DNA of 64,000 bases from an uncultured Latescibacterota bacterium (GTDB taxonomy: Bacteria > Latescibacterota > UBA2968), in contig OX638329.1 of the NCBI GenBank assembly GCA_951812755.1, positions 419,339 to 483,338 of the forward strand, in the 5' to 3' direction. A program made the translations under genes and the position numbers. The notes beneath the pieces are model-generated. The model made no database searches, was not told the DNA's origin, and saw nothing but the letters and a program-made list of their open reading frames with translations. Shown here one piece after another: positions 17,815 through 26,485 of the stretch. The first letter of the stretch is position 1; every line of letters begins with the position of its first letter.

Positions 17815-18468
17815 TTATCTCCTACCGCAAATTGGGTCTGCTAAAAGATGAAGTATTCGTTCTAAGTCTTTCAACCCACTTGGAGTCTTAACCGGATAAA
17901 CACAGACTACTAAGTCTCTTGGGGTTATCCCTTTCACTCTAGCATTGATAGCAAAGTAATGATCTGAACCGACATGATCCAAAACCTCTTGTATATCTGC
18001 ATTAGGATGTCCTGCAAGATACCTACTTACCGGTTCATCTGAATCCCATAGTTGAGTAAGTGAATCGTAGTGTTCTTTAATTCTCCTGCGTAAGTTCTTT
18101 TGATCAATTCCAATATAGAGTGGTTTCGCAAAGTAAGGAACCATCAAATTTTGAAGAAAGAATTTCATTAAATCGTCTCCATCGCTAACTGTATCTGAAA
18201 CAATTTTATTCGCAAGTTGACGTTTTTGTTGTCCGCCATATAGCACATCGACATCTGAATTAACTATCCATGTTAGTCCATACCGCATAGCAATTTCTGT
18301 TTTTACACCTGCGGGATTTGTTATCAGTTTTCCCAGGATTTCAGCTACACTTTTTGTCCCTTTTCCTAATACACGTGGGCGATAATACCAGGCATAAATA
18401 CCAGGAAGTTCCGGAGTGTCAACTATGTCACTTCCTTGAAACTCTTCTATTTTGGGAATGTTTTGCAT
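17815..18468 (-). CDS. GIY-YIG-like nuclease-fold protein
   Basis: This is a protein of about 217 residues. GIYAWYY (23-29) and KPLYIGI...LRRRIKEHY (~111-130) correspond to the GIY and YIG strands and the Arg-containing helix of GIY-YIG nucleases. A glutamate near the C-terminus (LERILHLL) could complete the site. A long insertion between the GIY and YIG segments is unusual. Start: ATG 18468 lies 16 bp after the sspD stop but lacks a clear ribosome site; TTG 18522/ATG 18519 would overlap sspD. By position between sspD and the DGQHR gene it is a candidate effector nuclease of the island. The nuclease call rests on two motifs and is moderately sure. Confidence 0.65.
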   Translation of the reverse strand: MQNIPKIEEFQGSDIVDTPELPGIYAWYYRPRVLGKGTKSVAEILGKLITNPAGVKTEIAMRYGLTWIVNSDVDVLYGGQQKRQLANKIVSDTVSDGDDLMKFFLQNLMVPYFAKPLYIGIDQKNLRRRIKEHYDSLTQLWDSDEPVSRYLAGHPNADIQEVLDHVGSDHYFAINARVKGITPRDLVVCVYPVKTPSGLKDLERILHLLADPICGRR

Positions 18469-18484
18469 AGTATTTAGCTGAAAA

Positions 18485-19291
18485 CTACAAATGACAAATC
18501 GCGCAACCCTCAGCCTCATCAATCACGGGCAAGGGTTTGAGCGGCTGATTTGCAATGTCGTCTAAGGTTTTCCCATCCACCCAGGTAAATTTCTTGCCAT
18601 CCTTCACCTGTTCGTATTCCTTTGCTTTCTCGAACAAATCGGGGTGTTCTTCCTTTAACCTCTGCCACTCCCCAATCTGCTGATAAAAGCAAAAGTAGCA
18701 CCCTGACCGCGATCGCCATTTGTAATACTCAGGCAATCCCAACCCAGACTCTTCCAGAATCTGCACAATATCCGATAGGCCAAGCCCATCGTCCTTAAAC
18801 GGATAAACGGGAATAATATTGGGCTGCTGGGAAATCGAGGGTGGCTTTTTTGCGATGTATCCATCCCGGTCTTCGTCGCCGCGGATACCAATATAGCTAT
18901 ACGCCCGGCTATCGCCAACATAATCTTCAAAAGGTTCAATTTTTAGCACGCGCGTACACCACCGCGATCTCGGGCTGGGCAAATATCCACTGTATATCTC
19001 ATTCAAATACATATCAAACGGATTGCGCCCGGGCTTCTTCTCTACGTCTAAACCGTCGAGCGCGTTTAGACGGTGAATATCTACGCCAAGCAAAGCCTCT
19101 AAGCACTCCAAATACTCGTACGTTTCATCTAATTCACATCCGGTATCACAGAAAACATACTCCGCAGAGATTTGGGGATAATTCTGCCGCATATAAATAG
19201 CAAGTGCTGCGGAGTCTTTGCCCCCTGAAACACTGACGATATGCCGGATGTCATCAGACTGATTGTTCAACGCCTCTTGTATGGTCGCCAT
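18485..19291 (-). CDS. sspD: PAPS-reductase-family protein (DndC/SspD-like)
   Basis: The 268-residue protein has the ATP-pyrophosphatase PP-loop SGGKDS (22-27). It also carries scattered cysteines able to hold an iron-sulfur cluster: FCDTGCE, RWCTRV, GCYFCFYQ and the terminal GCAICHL. This combination is typical of DndC/SspD proteins, which activate the DNA backbone for sulfur insertion using sulfur mobilised by the cysteine desulfurase. The start is ATG 19291 with GGGAGAAG upstream, overlapping the ATPase gene by 38 bp; an upstream frame to 19360 gives no family-like sequence. It is the fourth gene of the sspABCD-order operon. Its last 27 bases are duplicated at 14371-14397. Confidence 0.85.
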   Translation of the reverse strand: MATIQEALNNQSDDIRHIVSVSGGKDSAALAIYMRQNYPQISAEYVFCDTGCELDETYEYLECLEALLGVDIHRLNALDGLDVEKKPGRNPFDMYLNEIYSGYLPSPRSRWCTRVLKIEPFEDYVGDSRAYSYIGIRGDEDRDGYIAKKPPSISQQPNIIPVYPFKDDGLGLSDIVQILEESGLGLPEYYKWRSRSGCYFCFYQQIGEWQRLKEEHPDLFEKAKEYEQVKDGKKFTWVDGKTLDDIANQPLKPLPVIDEAEGCAICHL

Positions 19292-22200
19292 GTAAATCTT
19301 CTCCCGTGTTGTCTTCAAGAATATGTGTAAACAACTCACGCGCTTCATCCGGACCAACAATATCTGTCAAACGTTCATACAATATATTCATGCGTTCTTG
19401 TACCAAATTTGACAAACCATTTTTGACTGCGCCACTTGCCTTGAATTCAAACGACAAAGCGGATTCCTCAATACGTCTCACCACACTATGAATTTCCTGA
19501 TCAAAATTTGCGATATAGCTATCATCCCATCGGTTAATCGTCTTTTTCAGTAGCAAGCCCGAAAGTGAATCAACAAGTTTGGCATCCGATGTATAAGACA
19601 TACACATCCGAGACAATAGCCCCTTTGACACGCTATCATTTAGTGCAGCAGATATTTCATCGGGAAAACACAATGCCCAACGGCGGGCTATTTCCTTTAC
19701 CTCCCCGTTTTCAGATTTCCAGTTCAAAGATAGCGCACGGCGCAAAGAAGAAATTGCCTTTTGTTGGTAACTGTCAATGACTTCAGAGAGTTCATCTTTG
19801 CATTTTTTGAGTGATTCCAATAACACATGTTGCTCATCAATTGAGCAGTCCAATGCCGTTGGAATGCGCTCAAATAGCAGTCGCACCGGATCAGACTGCT
19901 GACAAAGTGCTATTTGGAAGTGACGAGTTTGCTGTGTCAAATATCTCGTGGAAAGTGCGCCAGCAGGAAGCCCTGCCTTCCAGTTTTCAAGCGCGTCATA
20001 GCAGGCTCGGATGAGATCATTTCCTGTTGCTGATCTTACTTGAGTATCAAAGAGTTCGAGAACAGAGTTAAGATAATCGCGTTTGGTCTGATCAATATCT
20101 AAAACAATAAATTCATACTCTTTCGGTTCACGACATAACTGCTCAATCTCAGAAGGCAAAATATCAGATACGTAACCTCCCCCCTTATAGCGTAGCGAAT
20201 ACACACTGGGAAACGCTTTGAGACCTGCGGCAAAGAGAATAGGGAGCAAACCAGCGCGAATCCCAAAAGGTGGTTCCATCAGTTCATCAAAGAGATCTGG
20301 GATATCCTTGGGCTTTTCCGATGAATCTGTGAAAAACTGCTGAATCCTGCTCCACACCTTTTGAAGCCCAGGATCTCCAACCCGATCAGGTAAAGCGTAT
20401 TTCCAACCCTCTCCCTTATCAGTGTAATATAGACCTGTATGCAAGAGAATGGTTCGGAACATAGACGCTTCCGGGGGACTGCCTTCTATACCCAGCATCT
20501 CCTGACCTGAACGCTCAAGAATACCGAGCAAGAGCTTCTTACGCGAATTGACCAAAGTAGGAGTAGGCTTGTGTCGAACAATCATCTCATTATTGATCTT
20601 GGGAGTATGGAGGAAAATTTTCTGCATGATCTCGGACAACTCATTCCGCAAATCATAAGCATTTTTAACTTGTAACTCACTCCCCTTGTAAAACCAGCGC
20701 GGCCCTTCACTACCCGGCAGAATCAACCGATCGAGGAGCTTTTGAAGATAGGTACGAGCATCATCTGTCATTTGTTGAATTTCAGACAACACCATCGGAT
20801 CTGATCCCACCAGCTTATCATCCCCCTGCATCTGAATTAAACACCACACTTCCAAAGCTGCCTCAAACAGAGGGATAGGAGCCTTAGGCATCGCAAAAAT
20901 AATCCGTTCATCGCACTGGTATTTAGAAGCCTGATGCTCTGCTACCTGAAGTTCCTCCGCTGTCTCAGCAATCACATATATAATTTTCCCATCACATCCA
21001 ACAGTCATATTCAGGTATTCGTCCAATTTTTCTAGACTACAATACTCTCCCTGGAGAAAACGCCTGATATGGAAGTCACTGTTATATCTGACTGGCCGCC
21101 AGACAGGAGGACTGGCTTCATCAGTCAAAAAAGTAATAAAATCGAATGTTCTCCGCTGCCGAGATCTCTCTTCTTCGAGCCTACCCCGAAGGTCGGCATC
21201 CGTCCCATGCCACACAGAAACTTCATCACTATGTTTTCTGTGTAAAAGGAGTTTCTTATCTATGAGTTCAGCAACAACCACTTCTTCTTGCAGTGATCCA
21301 TTATTGACTCCCTCAGCACCTGCATAGCCGCGCAGAGCAAATAGTAGCAAATCGCGGGGCGTGCGGGACCGCTCACCACTTACACCAAAACCCAACAGAC
21401 TTGCAGTTCTCAACGCCGTTGCCGCCAAACCATTATCATCGTCCAGCTTTGAGAGAGCATTCTGTGTTTCAAGCCATTGTCTATATGTTCCGCCTACAGC
21501 TGTATCTGTACGCATCTCCGGTGAAAAGTATTCATAGAGATGATCCGGTCTAACATGATTTTGAAAGTCTATGAAATTGAGGAAACTGAACAGTGTCCTT
21601 TCGTTCTGCGCGACCCGACCAGAAATGCGCGGTAGCAAATACAAAGTGGTGGGTTCCAGGGGATATGCACGGAGCAAGAGCGACTGGAGTTCTGATACAG
21701 TAAAGTCGGAAAATAATCCAAGTTGCTTGCACTCTTCCGCAGACCACTTGGACTGTTCATCAGGCAAGATATTAGAGCAATTCTGTTCGGAAACCACTTC
21801 TGATAGCAAACGGTATATTTCCTTGCTATCGTCGATATACTGGATGGTCTGGAAACGACCCTCAATTTTTCTCCATTCTGCACGAACCGAAGCAGGTGAG
21901 TTGCTCGCATATTGCAACAACTCCTGATGCAACAACAATCCGAGTGTTACGGGAATAGCCGTAGACCGACTCACACACTCAGCCAACAATTGAATTTCAC
22001 TCAAAGCGGCAGAACGCCCCTCGGCAATCAAAGACTCTATATGGCGTCCAAACTCATCCCATAAAATCACAACCCGATCACAGCCTGCAGCACGCGCCTT
22101 TTCCCGAACCGCGACGAGCAATTCTATCGCCTGATCAATCGTCTCACACGGCATGGATTCAATTGTACGCGCTTGACGACCGAGCTTCATGCGCCCCATC

Positions 22201-22610
22201 CCTTTGAGCGCAGCATCCTTCAGACTCTCGCCCAAATTTTGACAATAACCCTGCAATGCCAGCACAAGCCCTTTGTCTTTCCCTTTGCGACGCTCTTTGG
22301 CAAACTTACTCAAATCTGGACTAACTACTTCCAACTTGTCTTCAACAACAGATAGTGTTTCATCGGCATCGGGGCGATTCTCAACCAAATGCAACAAATA
22401 GGTCGCTGTAATTGATTTCCCCGTGCCATAGGGCGCAACAACAAAAAAGGCTCGATCAGGCGTCTGGCCCGCGAGTGCATTGAGTAGCGACACACTCTTG
22501 GCCGTAGGCTGGTAGTGTGCAATCCGATTCGGATATTCTGCATCGTATTGTATGTTGATAGAACGCAGAAATACTTCAGCATCAAATTTGGCTGTTATTT
22601 CAAGCTGCAT
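19254..22610 (-). CDS. sspC: Large P-loop ATPase (SspC-like)
   Basis: The 1118-residue protein has an N-terminal P-loop domain: Walker A APYGTGKS (59-66) and Walker B VVILWDEFGRH (~180-190). A long helical remainder has no motif I recognise. In the Ssp system the third gene is a large ATPase needed for single-strand phosphorothioation. Position, size and P-loop fit, but this is assigned mainly by gene order. It overlaps the DUF4007 gene by 11 bp upstream and the PAPS-reductase gene by 38 bp downstream, so the operon is tightly coupled. It is not an SMC-type DndD, which would show long coiled coils around a hinge. Confidence 0.8.
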   Translation of the reverse strand: MQLEITAKFDAEVFLRSINIQYDAEYPNRIAHYQPTAKSVSLLNALAGQTPDRAFFVVAPYGTGKSITATYLLHLVENRPDADETLSVVEDKLEVVSPDLSKFAKERRKGKDKGLVLALQGYCQNLGESLKDAALKGMGRMKLGRQARTIESMPCETIDQAIELLVAVREKARAAGCDRVVILWDEFGRHIESLIAEGRSAALSEIQLLAECVSRSTAIPVTLGLLLHQELLQYASNSPASVRAEWRKIEGRFQTIQYIDDSKEIYRLLSEVVSEQNCSNILPDEQSKWSAEECKQLGLFSDFTVSELQSLLLRAYPLEPTTLYLLPRISGRVAQNERTLFSFLNFIDFQNHVRPDHLYEYFSPEMRTDTAVGGTYRQWLETQNALSKLDDDNGLAATALRTASLLGFGVSGERSRTPRDLLLFALRGYAGAEGVNNGSLQEEVVVAELIDKKLLLHRKHSDEVSVWHGTDADLRGRLEEERSRQRRTFDFITFLTDEASPPVWRPVRYNSDFHIRRFLQGEYCSLEKLDEYLNMTVGCDGKIIYVIAETAEELQVAEHQASKYQCDERIIFAMPKAPIPLFEAALEVWCLIQMQGDDKLVGSDPMVLSEIQQMTDDARTYLQKLLDRLILPGSEGPRWFYKGSELQVKNAYDLRNELSEIMQKIFLHTPKINNEMIVRHKPTPTLVNSRKKLLLGILERSGQEMLGIEGSPPEASMFRTILLHTGLYYTDKGEGWKYALPDRVGDPGLQKVWSRIQQFFTDSSEKPKDIPDLFDELMEPPFGIRAGLLPILFAAGLKAFPSVYSLRYKGGGYVSDILPSEIEQLCREPKEYEFIVLDIDQTKRDYLNSVLELFDTQVRSATGNDLIRACYDALENWKAGLPAGALSTRYLTQQTRHFQIALCQQSDPVRLLFERIPTALDCSIDEQHVLLESLKKCKDELSEVIDSYQQKAISSLRRALSLNWKSENGEVKEIARRWALCFPDEISAALNDSVSKGLLSRMCMSYTSDAKLVDSLSGLLLKKTINRWDDSYIANFDQEIHSVVRRIEESALSFEFKASGAVKNGLSNLVQERMNILYERLTDIVGPDEARELFTHILEDNTGEDLHGDHTRGVEQSV

Positions 22611-23505
22611 GCTGATCTCTCCATTGGATCATATCGTAGTGATTTCTCAACCAATCAACGGGTTGCATTCGCCGAATGCGTATTCTTCTGTCTCCAGCAA
22701 GACCGTCCACCTGAATGTGCTTATTTGGGTCCGTTTCTTCTGCATGAAGAGCAAGCGATAATAGGGATTCACTCGTCAATACAAATGCTCTGCCTGGACC
22801 GCCCGGGCGCGTTACTGCCTCTCTCACGGATATATCGAATGTATCTTGTCCTGTCCTCGCTTCCTCAAATGCCCTGGAAAGGGCATAGCCCAATAAATGA
22901 GTAGGAATCTCCTTCTCCCCTTGATGCACCTGGTAATATCCTGATGTGCGAAAATTGCTCAATAACCCCAATTCGACGAATGGACATTCGAGAGCGTCTT
23001 CCGGGTCTTTGTTCTCTGTTGGGATAACCCTGGAATAGCTCTGCAACAGACAAGCAACATCTCGATCAATGGTATTTTGACTGGGTGGTCGAGATCGTAA
23101 GTTTTCTACATAACGCAATAGACGATCTCTGCACATAGACCTTTCAAATCGAGAGAGACTAAAATCATTGAAGAACCATGACCAGGTAAACACTTGATCT
23201 CCAGCATTCACCAGATTAACGTGCAAAGCCCACCATGTCCCAATATCAATAAAATATTGGTCTCGCTCATAAATAAGCTGGCCAAGCTCTGTTTTTTCCA
23301 ATGGAGACTGGCGCCGTTCGCGCTCAGCCAATCCCGTTACCTCCAGCCAGTGGCGAATAGAACGAGACATATTTTTTCCAACGCCGAGAAAATCGGCGAC
23401 ATATTCATCATATAGCAACTCGGGTTCCTCAATCAGCAACTTAAGCCCCTTGTGAAGCCATCCCTCTCGAATTGCAAAAGTTTCGTGCCCACTAAATTTC
23501 ATCAT
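22600..23505 (-). CDS. sspB: DUF4007 protein (SspB-like)
   Basis: The 301-residue protein begins with the DUF4007 signature FSGHETFAIREGWLHKG, followed by a helical, Arg/Glu-rich body with PxE/DxPxE-type segments (PTENKDPEDALECPF). DUF4007 proteins accompany DNA phosphorothioation genes; SspB is described as the nickase that opens the DNA strand for sulfur insertion. The start ATGATG overlaps the desulfurase stop (ATGA), and the stop overlaps the ATPase start. No classical nuclease motif is readable by eye. Confidence 0.8.
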   Translation of the reverse strand: MMKFSGHETFAIREGWLHKGLKLLIEEPELLYDEYVADFLGVGKNMSRSIRHWLEVTGLAERERRQSPLEKTELGQLIYERDQYFIDIGTWWALHVNLVNAGDQVFTWSWFFNDFSLSRFERSMCRDRLLRYVENLRSRPPSQNTIDRDVACLLQSYSRVIPTENKDPEDALECPFVELGLLSNFRTSGYYQVHQGEKEIPTHLLGYALSRAFEEARTGQDTFDISVREAVTRPGGPGRAFVLTSESLLSLALHAEETDPNKHIQVDGLAGDRRIRIRRMQPVDWLRNHYDMIQWRDQHAA

Positions 23506-24683
23506 CCCACCTCTACTAAAGGCGACAACCGCCGCCGACTGAACCTCCGCAATTGTTCACACAACCGTGCCAAATGTACAACTGCATCATCGACATCTTC
23601 AACCGTATTAAACTCTGAAAAGCTAAACCGGATACTCGCATAAGCCTCGGGCTCAGACAGTCCCATAGCTCGCAACACATACGAAGGCTCGGGCCGCTGA
23701 TTGGTGCATGCCGAACTCTGCGAACAACGCACCCCTTCCTGGTCCAACCGTGCCACAAGTGCCTGACCGTCCACATCTCGAAACAGCAAATTTGTCGTAT
23801 TGCAAACTCGCATATCGGGATCGCCGTTAATCTCCACATCGGGTATTTGAGCAATAACCGATTGCTCAAAACGATCCCGAAGTGAAGCCATAAGCCCCTG
23901 CACACTCTCCAACCGCTCCAACCGCAACTGAGCCGCAGTTCCCATGCCAATAATACCCGGCATATTCTCTGTTCCTGGTCGCAACCCGCCTTCTTGCGAT
24001 CCGCCCCAAAGCAATGGCAACAACTCTTTAGACGACCTCACATAAAGTGCCCCAACGCCCTGTGGCCCGTGGAATTTGTGCGCGGTAAAAGTCAAAAAAT
24101 CAACGGGAAACTCTGTTACAGCAATCGGCAGCTTGCCAACAGCCTGCGCCGCATCGGTGTGAAATAACACCCCTCGGGATTGACAAAGCCGGGCAATCCG
24201 TTCAACAGGCAAAATCGCGCCTGTTTCATTATTCACCCACTGCACGGAAACCAGATCAGTGTCTGGCGTAACAGCCTCATCCAATGCTTCCCAAACCAAC
24301 TGCCCGCAGCGATCCACCGGAATAGATGCCACCTCAACGCCTCTCGCACTGAGATAGTCGTTCATCTTCACAATTGACGAGTGTTCTACAGTCGTCGTCA
24401 CAATGCGAACCCGTTTTCCCGTTGGTGCGCGTTGAACAACAGAATTAAAGACCGTATTATTCGCCTCGGTCCCACTCCCCATAAACACAATCTGATCCGA
24501 CTCAGCCCCGACCAACTGTGCAACAGCTTCACGCGCTACAACCATTTCTTCGCGCACCCGGTCACCAGCCGAATGTGTACTCGATGGATTGCCAAAATCC
24601 TCGCCCATTACACGCATCATGGCCTCGCGCACCTCGGGCAAAGGTCGCGTCGTCGCATTATTGTCTAAATACACTTCTCGCAT
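23502..24683 (-). CDS. sspA: Cysteine desulfurase (SspA/DndA-like)
   Basis: The 393-residue protein belongs to the fold-type I PLP (IscS/NifS) family. The N-terminal YLDNNATTRP is present, PLP is held by K203 in TAHKFHGPQG with H101 in TVEHSSI, and the catalytic cysteine is C326 in the SSACTNQ loop. It releases sulfur from cysteine as an enzyme persulfide and here should feed the phosphorothioation proteins. It is the first gene of the island operon. A possible sigma-70 promoter lies about 240 bp upstream. A housekeeping IscS role is less likely because of the immediate coupling to the DUF4007 gene. Confidence 0.9.
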   Translation of the reverse strand: MREVYLDNNATTRPLPEVREAMMRVMGEDFGNPSSTHSAGDRVREEMVVAREAVAQLVGAESDQIVFMGSGTEANNTVFNSVVQRAPTGKRVRIVTTTVEHSSIVKMNDYLSARGVEVASIPVDRCGQLVWEALDEAVTPDTDLVSVQWVNNETGAILPVERIARLCQSRGVLFHTDAAQAVGKLPIAVTEFPVDFLTFTAHKFHGPQGVGALYVRSSKELLPLLWGGSQEGGLRPGTENMPGIIGMGTAAQLRLERLESVQGLMASLRDRFEQSVIAQIPDVEINGDPDMRVCNTTNLLFRDVDGQALVARLDQEGVRCSQSSACTNQRPEPSYVLRAMGLSEPEAYASIRFSFSEFNTVEDVDDAVVHLARLCEQLRRFSRRRLSPLVEVG

Positions 24684-24914
24684 GATCAGCTCTCAACAAA
24701 AGCAAAATTCGTGCCTGAAACGGAAGAATTCAATGGGGGATCGCGTTTGAGTTACTGGCGTTGTGCTGCACATGGCAGCTAAAAACATGCCGCAATGATA
24801 GGTGCTATTCCTATCGTCACGCCTGCAGGTCTGAAGCAGGCGTCCAGAGGGAGAGGGTTGCTTGTAAAGCTTAATTCGCATTAAAAAGAAAGGGGATTAT
24901 TACACGAAAGTGCT

Positions 24915-24943
24915 TGTATAGTCCGTTCTTTGCTATTGTAAAG
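24915..24943 (-). promoter_or_regulatory. Possible sigma-70 promoter for the ssp operon
   Basis: On the minus strand a TTTACA box (24938-24943) and a TATACA box (24915-24920) are separated by 17 bp. Distance to the sspA start is about 230 bp. This is a single weak match with no other support. Confidence 0.35.
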
Positions 24944-25356
24944 CCACTAAAAAGTAATGGGTTATTAGCGTTTCGTAGTCATAGTAATATAGTGAAGAAC
25001 TGTCTTTTTGTTAAGCGATTTCTGTCATTTGTCTTCCAAAGATCGCTCGCATTTAGACCCTTTTTATTTTAACTGATTTTACGCAAGCAACCACATGGGT
25101 AAATGGTACATATCTTTCACATTATCGCCCATTCATCGCTCAAAATATACAGAGATTGTTCTGCGCCAAACAGGCGATCCTTAAATTCAAGTTGTAAAAA
25201 AAGGGGATTATATTCAACAGTGCTGAAACAAAAAAGACAAAGCCCTTACCCATTATCCACCTCAGTCAAAATTTATGACTGAGATAAGATACAAGACGAG
25301 TACTTATCATTCGTCATACACCTCGTACAACCTTTCGCCCTTCAACCACTGGCGTG

Positions 25357-25395
25357 ACGATGTTGGGATTGGACATTTGGGTCTCCGGTTGGTTG
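25357..25395 (-). pseudogene. Relic of a sulfatase gene 5' end
   Basis: Read on the minus strand, ATG 25376 opens MSNPNIVT. The flanking leader CCAACCGGAG is the same as in front of the sulfatase at 4793 (MPNPNIVY). The frame loses similarity within a few codons. This looks like the remaining tip of another sulfatase gene. Confidence 0.5.
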
Positions 25396-25408
25396 TGAAA
25401 AATAAGGT

Positions 25409-26485
25409 TTACTCGGCGGGCGCGATGAAGATTTTGTCGCCCTCCTTACACCCAAGTGTCTTTGAGGCGTTTTCGTGGTTGCGAGCAATCCTCAAGCGAC
25501 CTTCCGCTGTCAGGAATGCAACCCACTCTCCCCGTGGCACGTCTCCATAGGTGGTGGCAAGCAACACTGTGAACGTCTGCTCCCCATAGCTGACCTGAAA
25601 ACGGGTTTTGGGGGAGATGCCAAGTTGCTGCAGGTCGCCCTCGATAAATTCGGTGTTGATGTTGCCGTAGGTCGAGGAGATACTCTCTATCTTTGTGTAA
25701 GCCCCACCTTCCACAAATTCCGCAGACGACACATGATCCGGAGCGATGGTCGCATCTTTGTCTCGTTCAATCGCACCGGTCTCCAGATAGGCGTCGAGCG
25801 CACGCAACGCGGTTTCCCGTTCGATCTCTCTAAGGTTCACGTGTCCGTCGCGTGCCACAGACCAGAACACTGGCACACTCGGTGCCTTTACCGCTTTCTG
25901 GATATACGCCTGGGGTCCCTCCATTTCACTCTGGTTACTGACGAAGAGCAACGGGAGACGTGGGGTATAACGCCATTCGTGGGGTTGCACTGCATCTCGT
26001 ACTTGCAGTGCCGCTCCCAACGCGAGCAAGCCGTCATAACCTTTGGGAGCGGTCTCGGCGATCAGTGTCACGATCGCACCGCCCATTGAGCTACCCTGCA
26101 CAAGCACGCGTTCAGGCGCGCCATAGGTTTGGGCAATGTGCTGGCGCAGCAGTTCGATGTCCGCTACCGCATCGACGACGATCGCTCCGTTGCGGCGGTA
26201 GCTGGTAGATGCGATCATCCATCCATCGGCAAGCAAATGCTGGTACGTGGGTGACTCTGTGCGAAAATCGGCACTCAGGGGCGCATTTTCGGGGCGATAG
26301 CCGTGAGCCAGCAGCAGGAGTTTCCCGTTCCAGGACTCCGGCACGGCGATGACGAATTTTGATTGCTGGAGTTGACCTGCTTCGGTGCGAAATTTAACTG
26401 CCTCTGCGGCTGGGGCGAGCAGTTCGCCGATGAGCAGGAAACAGCACACCCCTTGCACGAGTGTTGAACGGTAGATCGTTTTCAT
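25409..26485 (-). CDS. Secreted alpha/beta hydrolase fused to a DUF62-like C-terminal domain
   Basis: The 358-residue protein has a signal peptide (1-29, ending APAAEA). An alpha/beta-hydrolase fold follows, with HGYRP as oxyanion region, nucleophile S133 in QGSSMGG and a late HV (DGHVN) as candidate catalytic His. Residues ~245-358 resemble the C-terminal beta domain of SAM hydroxide adenosyltransferases (DUF62): GDVPRGEWVAFLTAEGRLRIARNHENASKTLGCKEGDKI in outline. Fusing that domain to an esterase fold is unusual. The start overlaps the GH117-like gene stop by four bases (ATGA), so the two are coupled. The substrate is unknown; an ester- or acyl-sugar-cleaving role next to the glycosidase is inferred. 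Confidence 0.75.
   Translation of the reverse strand: MKTIYRSTLVQGVCCFLLIGELLAPAAEAVKFRTEAGQLQQSKFVIAVPESWNGKLLLLAHGYRPENAPLSADFRTESPTYQHLLADGWMIASTSYRRNGAIVVDAVADIELLRQHIAQTYGAPERVLVQGSSMGGAIVTLIAETAPKGYDGLLALGAALQVRDAVQPHEWRYTPRLPLLFVSNQSEMEGPQAYIQKAVKAPSVPVFWSVARDGHVNLREIERETALRALDAYLETGAIERDKDATIAPDHVSSAEFVEGGAYTKIESISSTYGNINTEFIEGDLQQLGISPKTRFQVSYGEQTFTVLLATTYGDVPRGEWVAFLTAEGRLRIARNHENASKTLGCKEGDKIFIAPAE

Larger units (their letters stand above)
24684..25408. other. Gene-poor region upstream of the ssp operon
   Basis: No convincing gene is seen. The region contains a perfect 8-bp stem hairpin (ACGCCTGC/GCAGGCGT, 24819-24843) in the likely leader of sspA. Two similar blocks AGGGGATTAT...AGTGCT lie near 24890 and 25200. 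A hairpin CTCAGTCA/TGACTGAG occurs at 25261-25283, and a sulfatase-gene relic lies near 25357-25395. Confidence 0.55.

Noticed and set aside
24690-25300. CRISPR-like or tandem repeat in the region upstream of sspA
   Set aside because: Only two diverged AGGGGATTAT blocks about 310 bp apart; no regular repeats or spacers.
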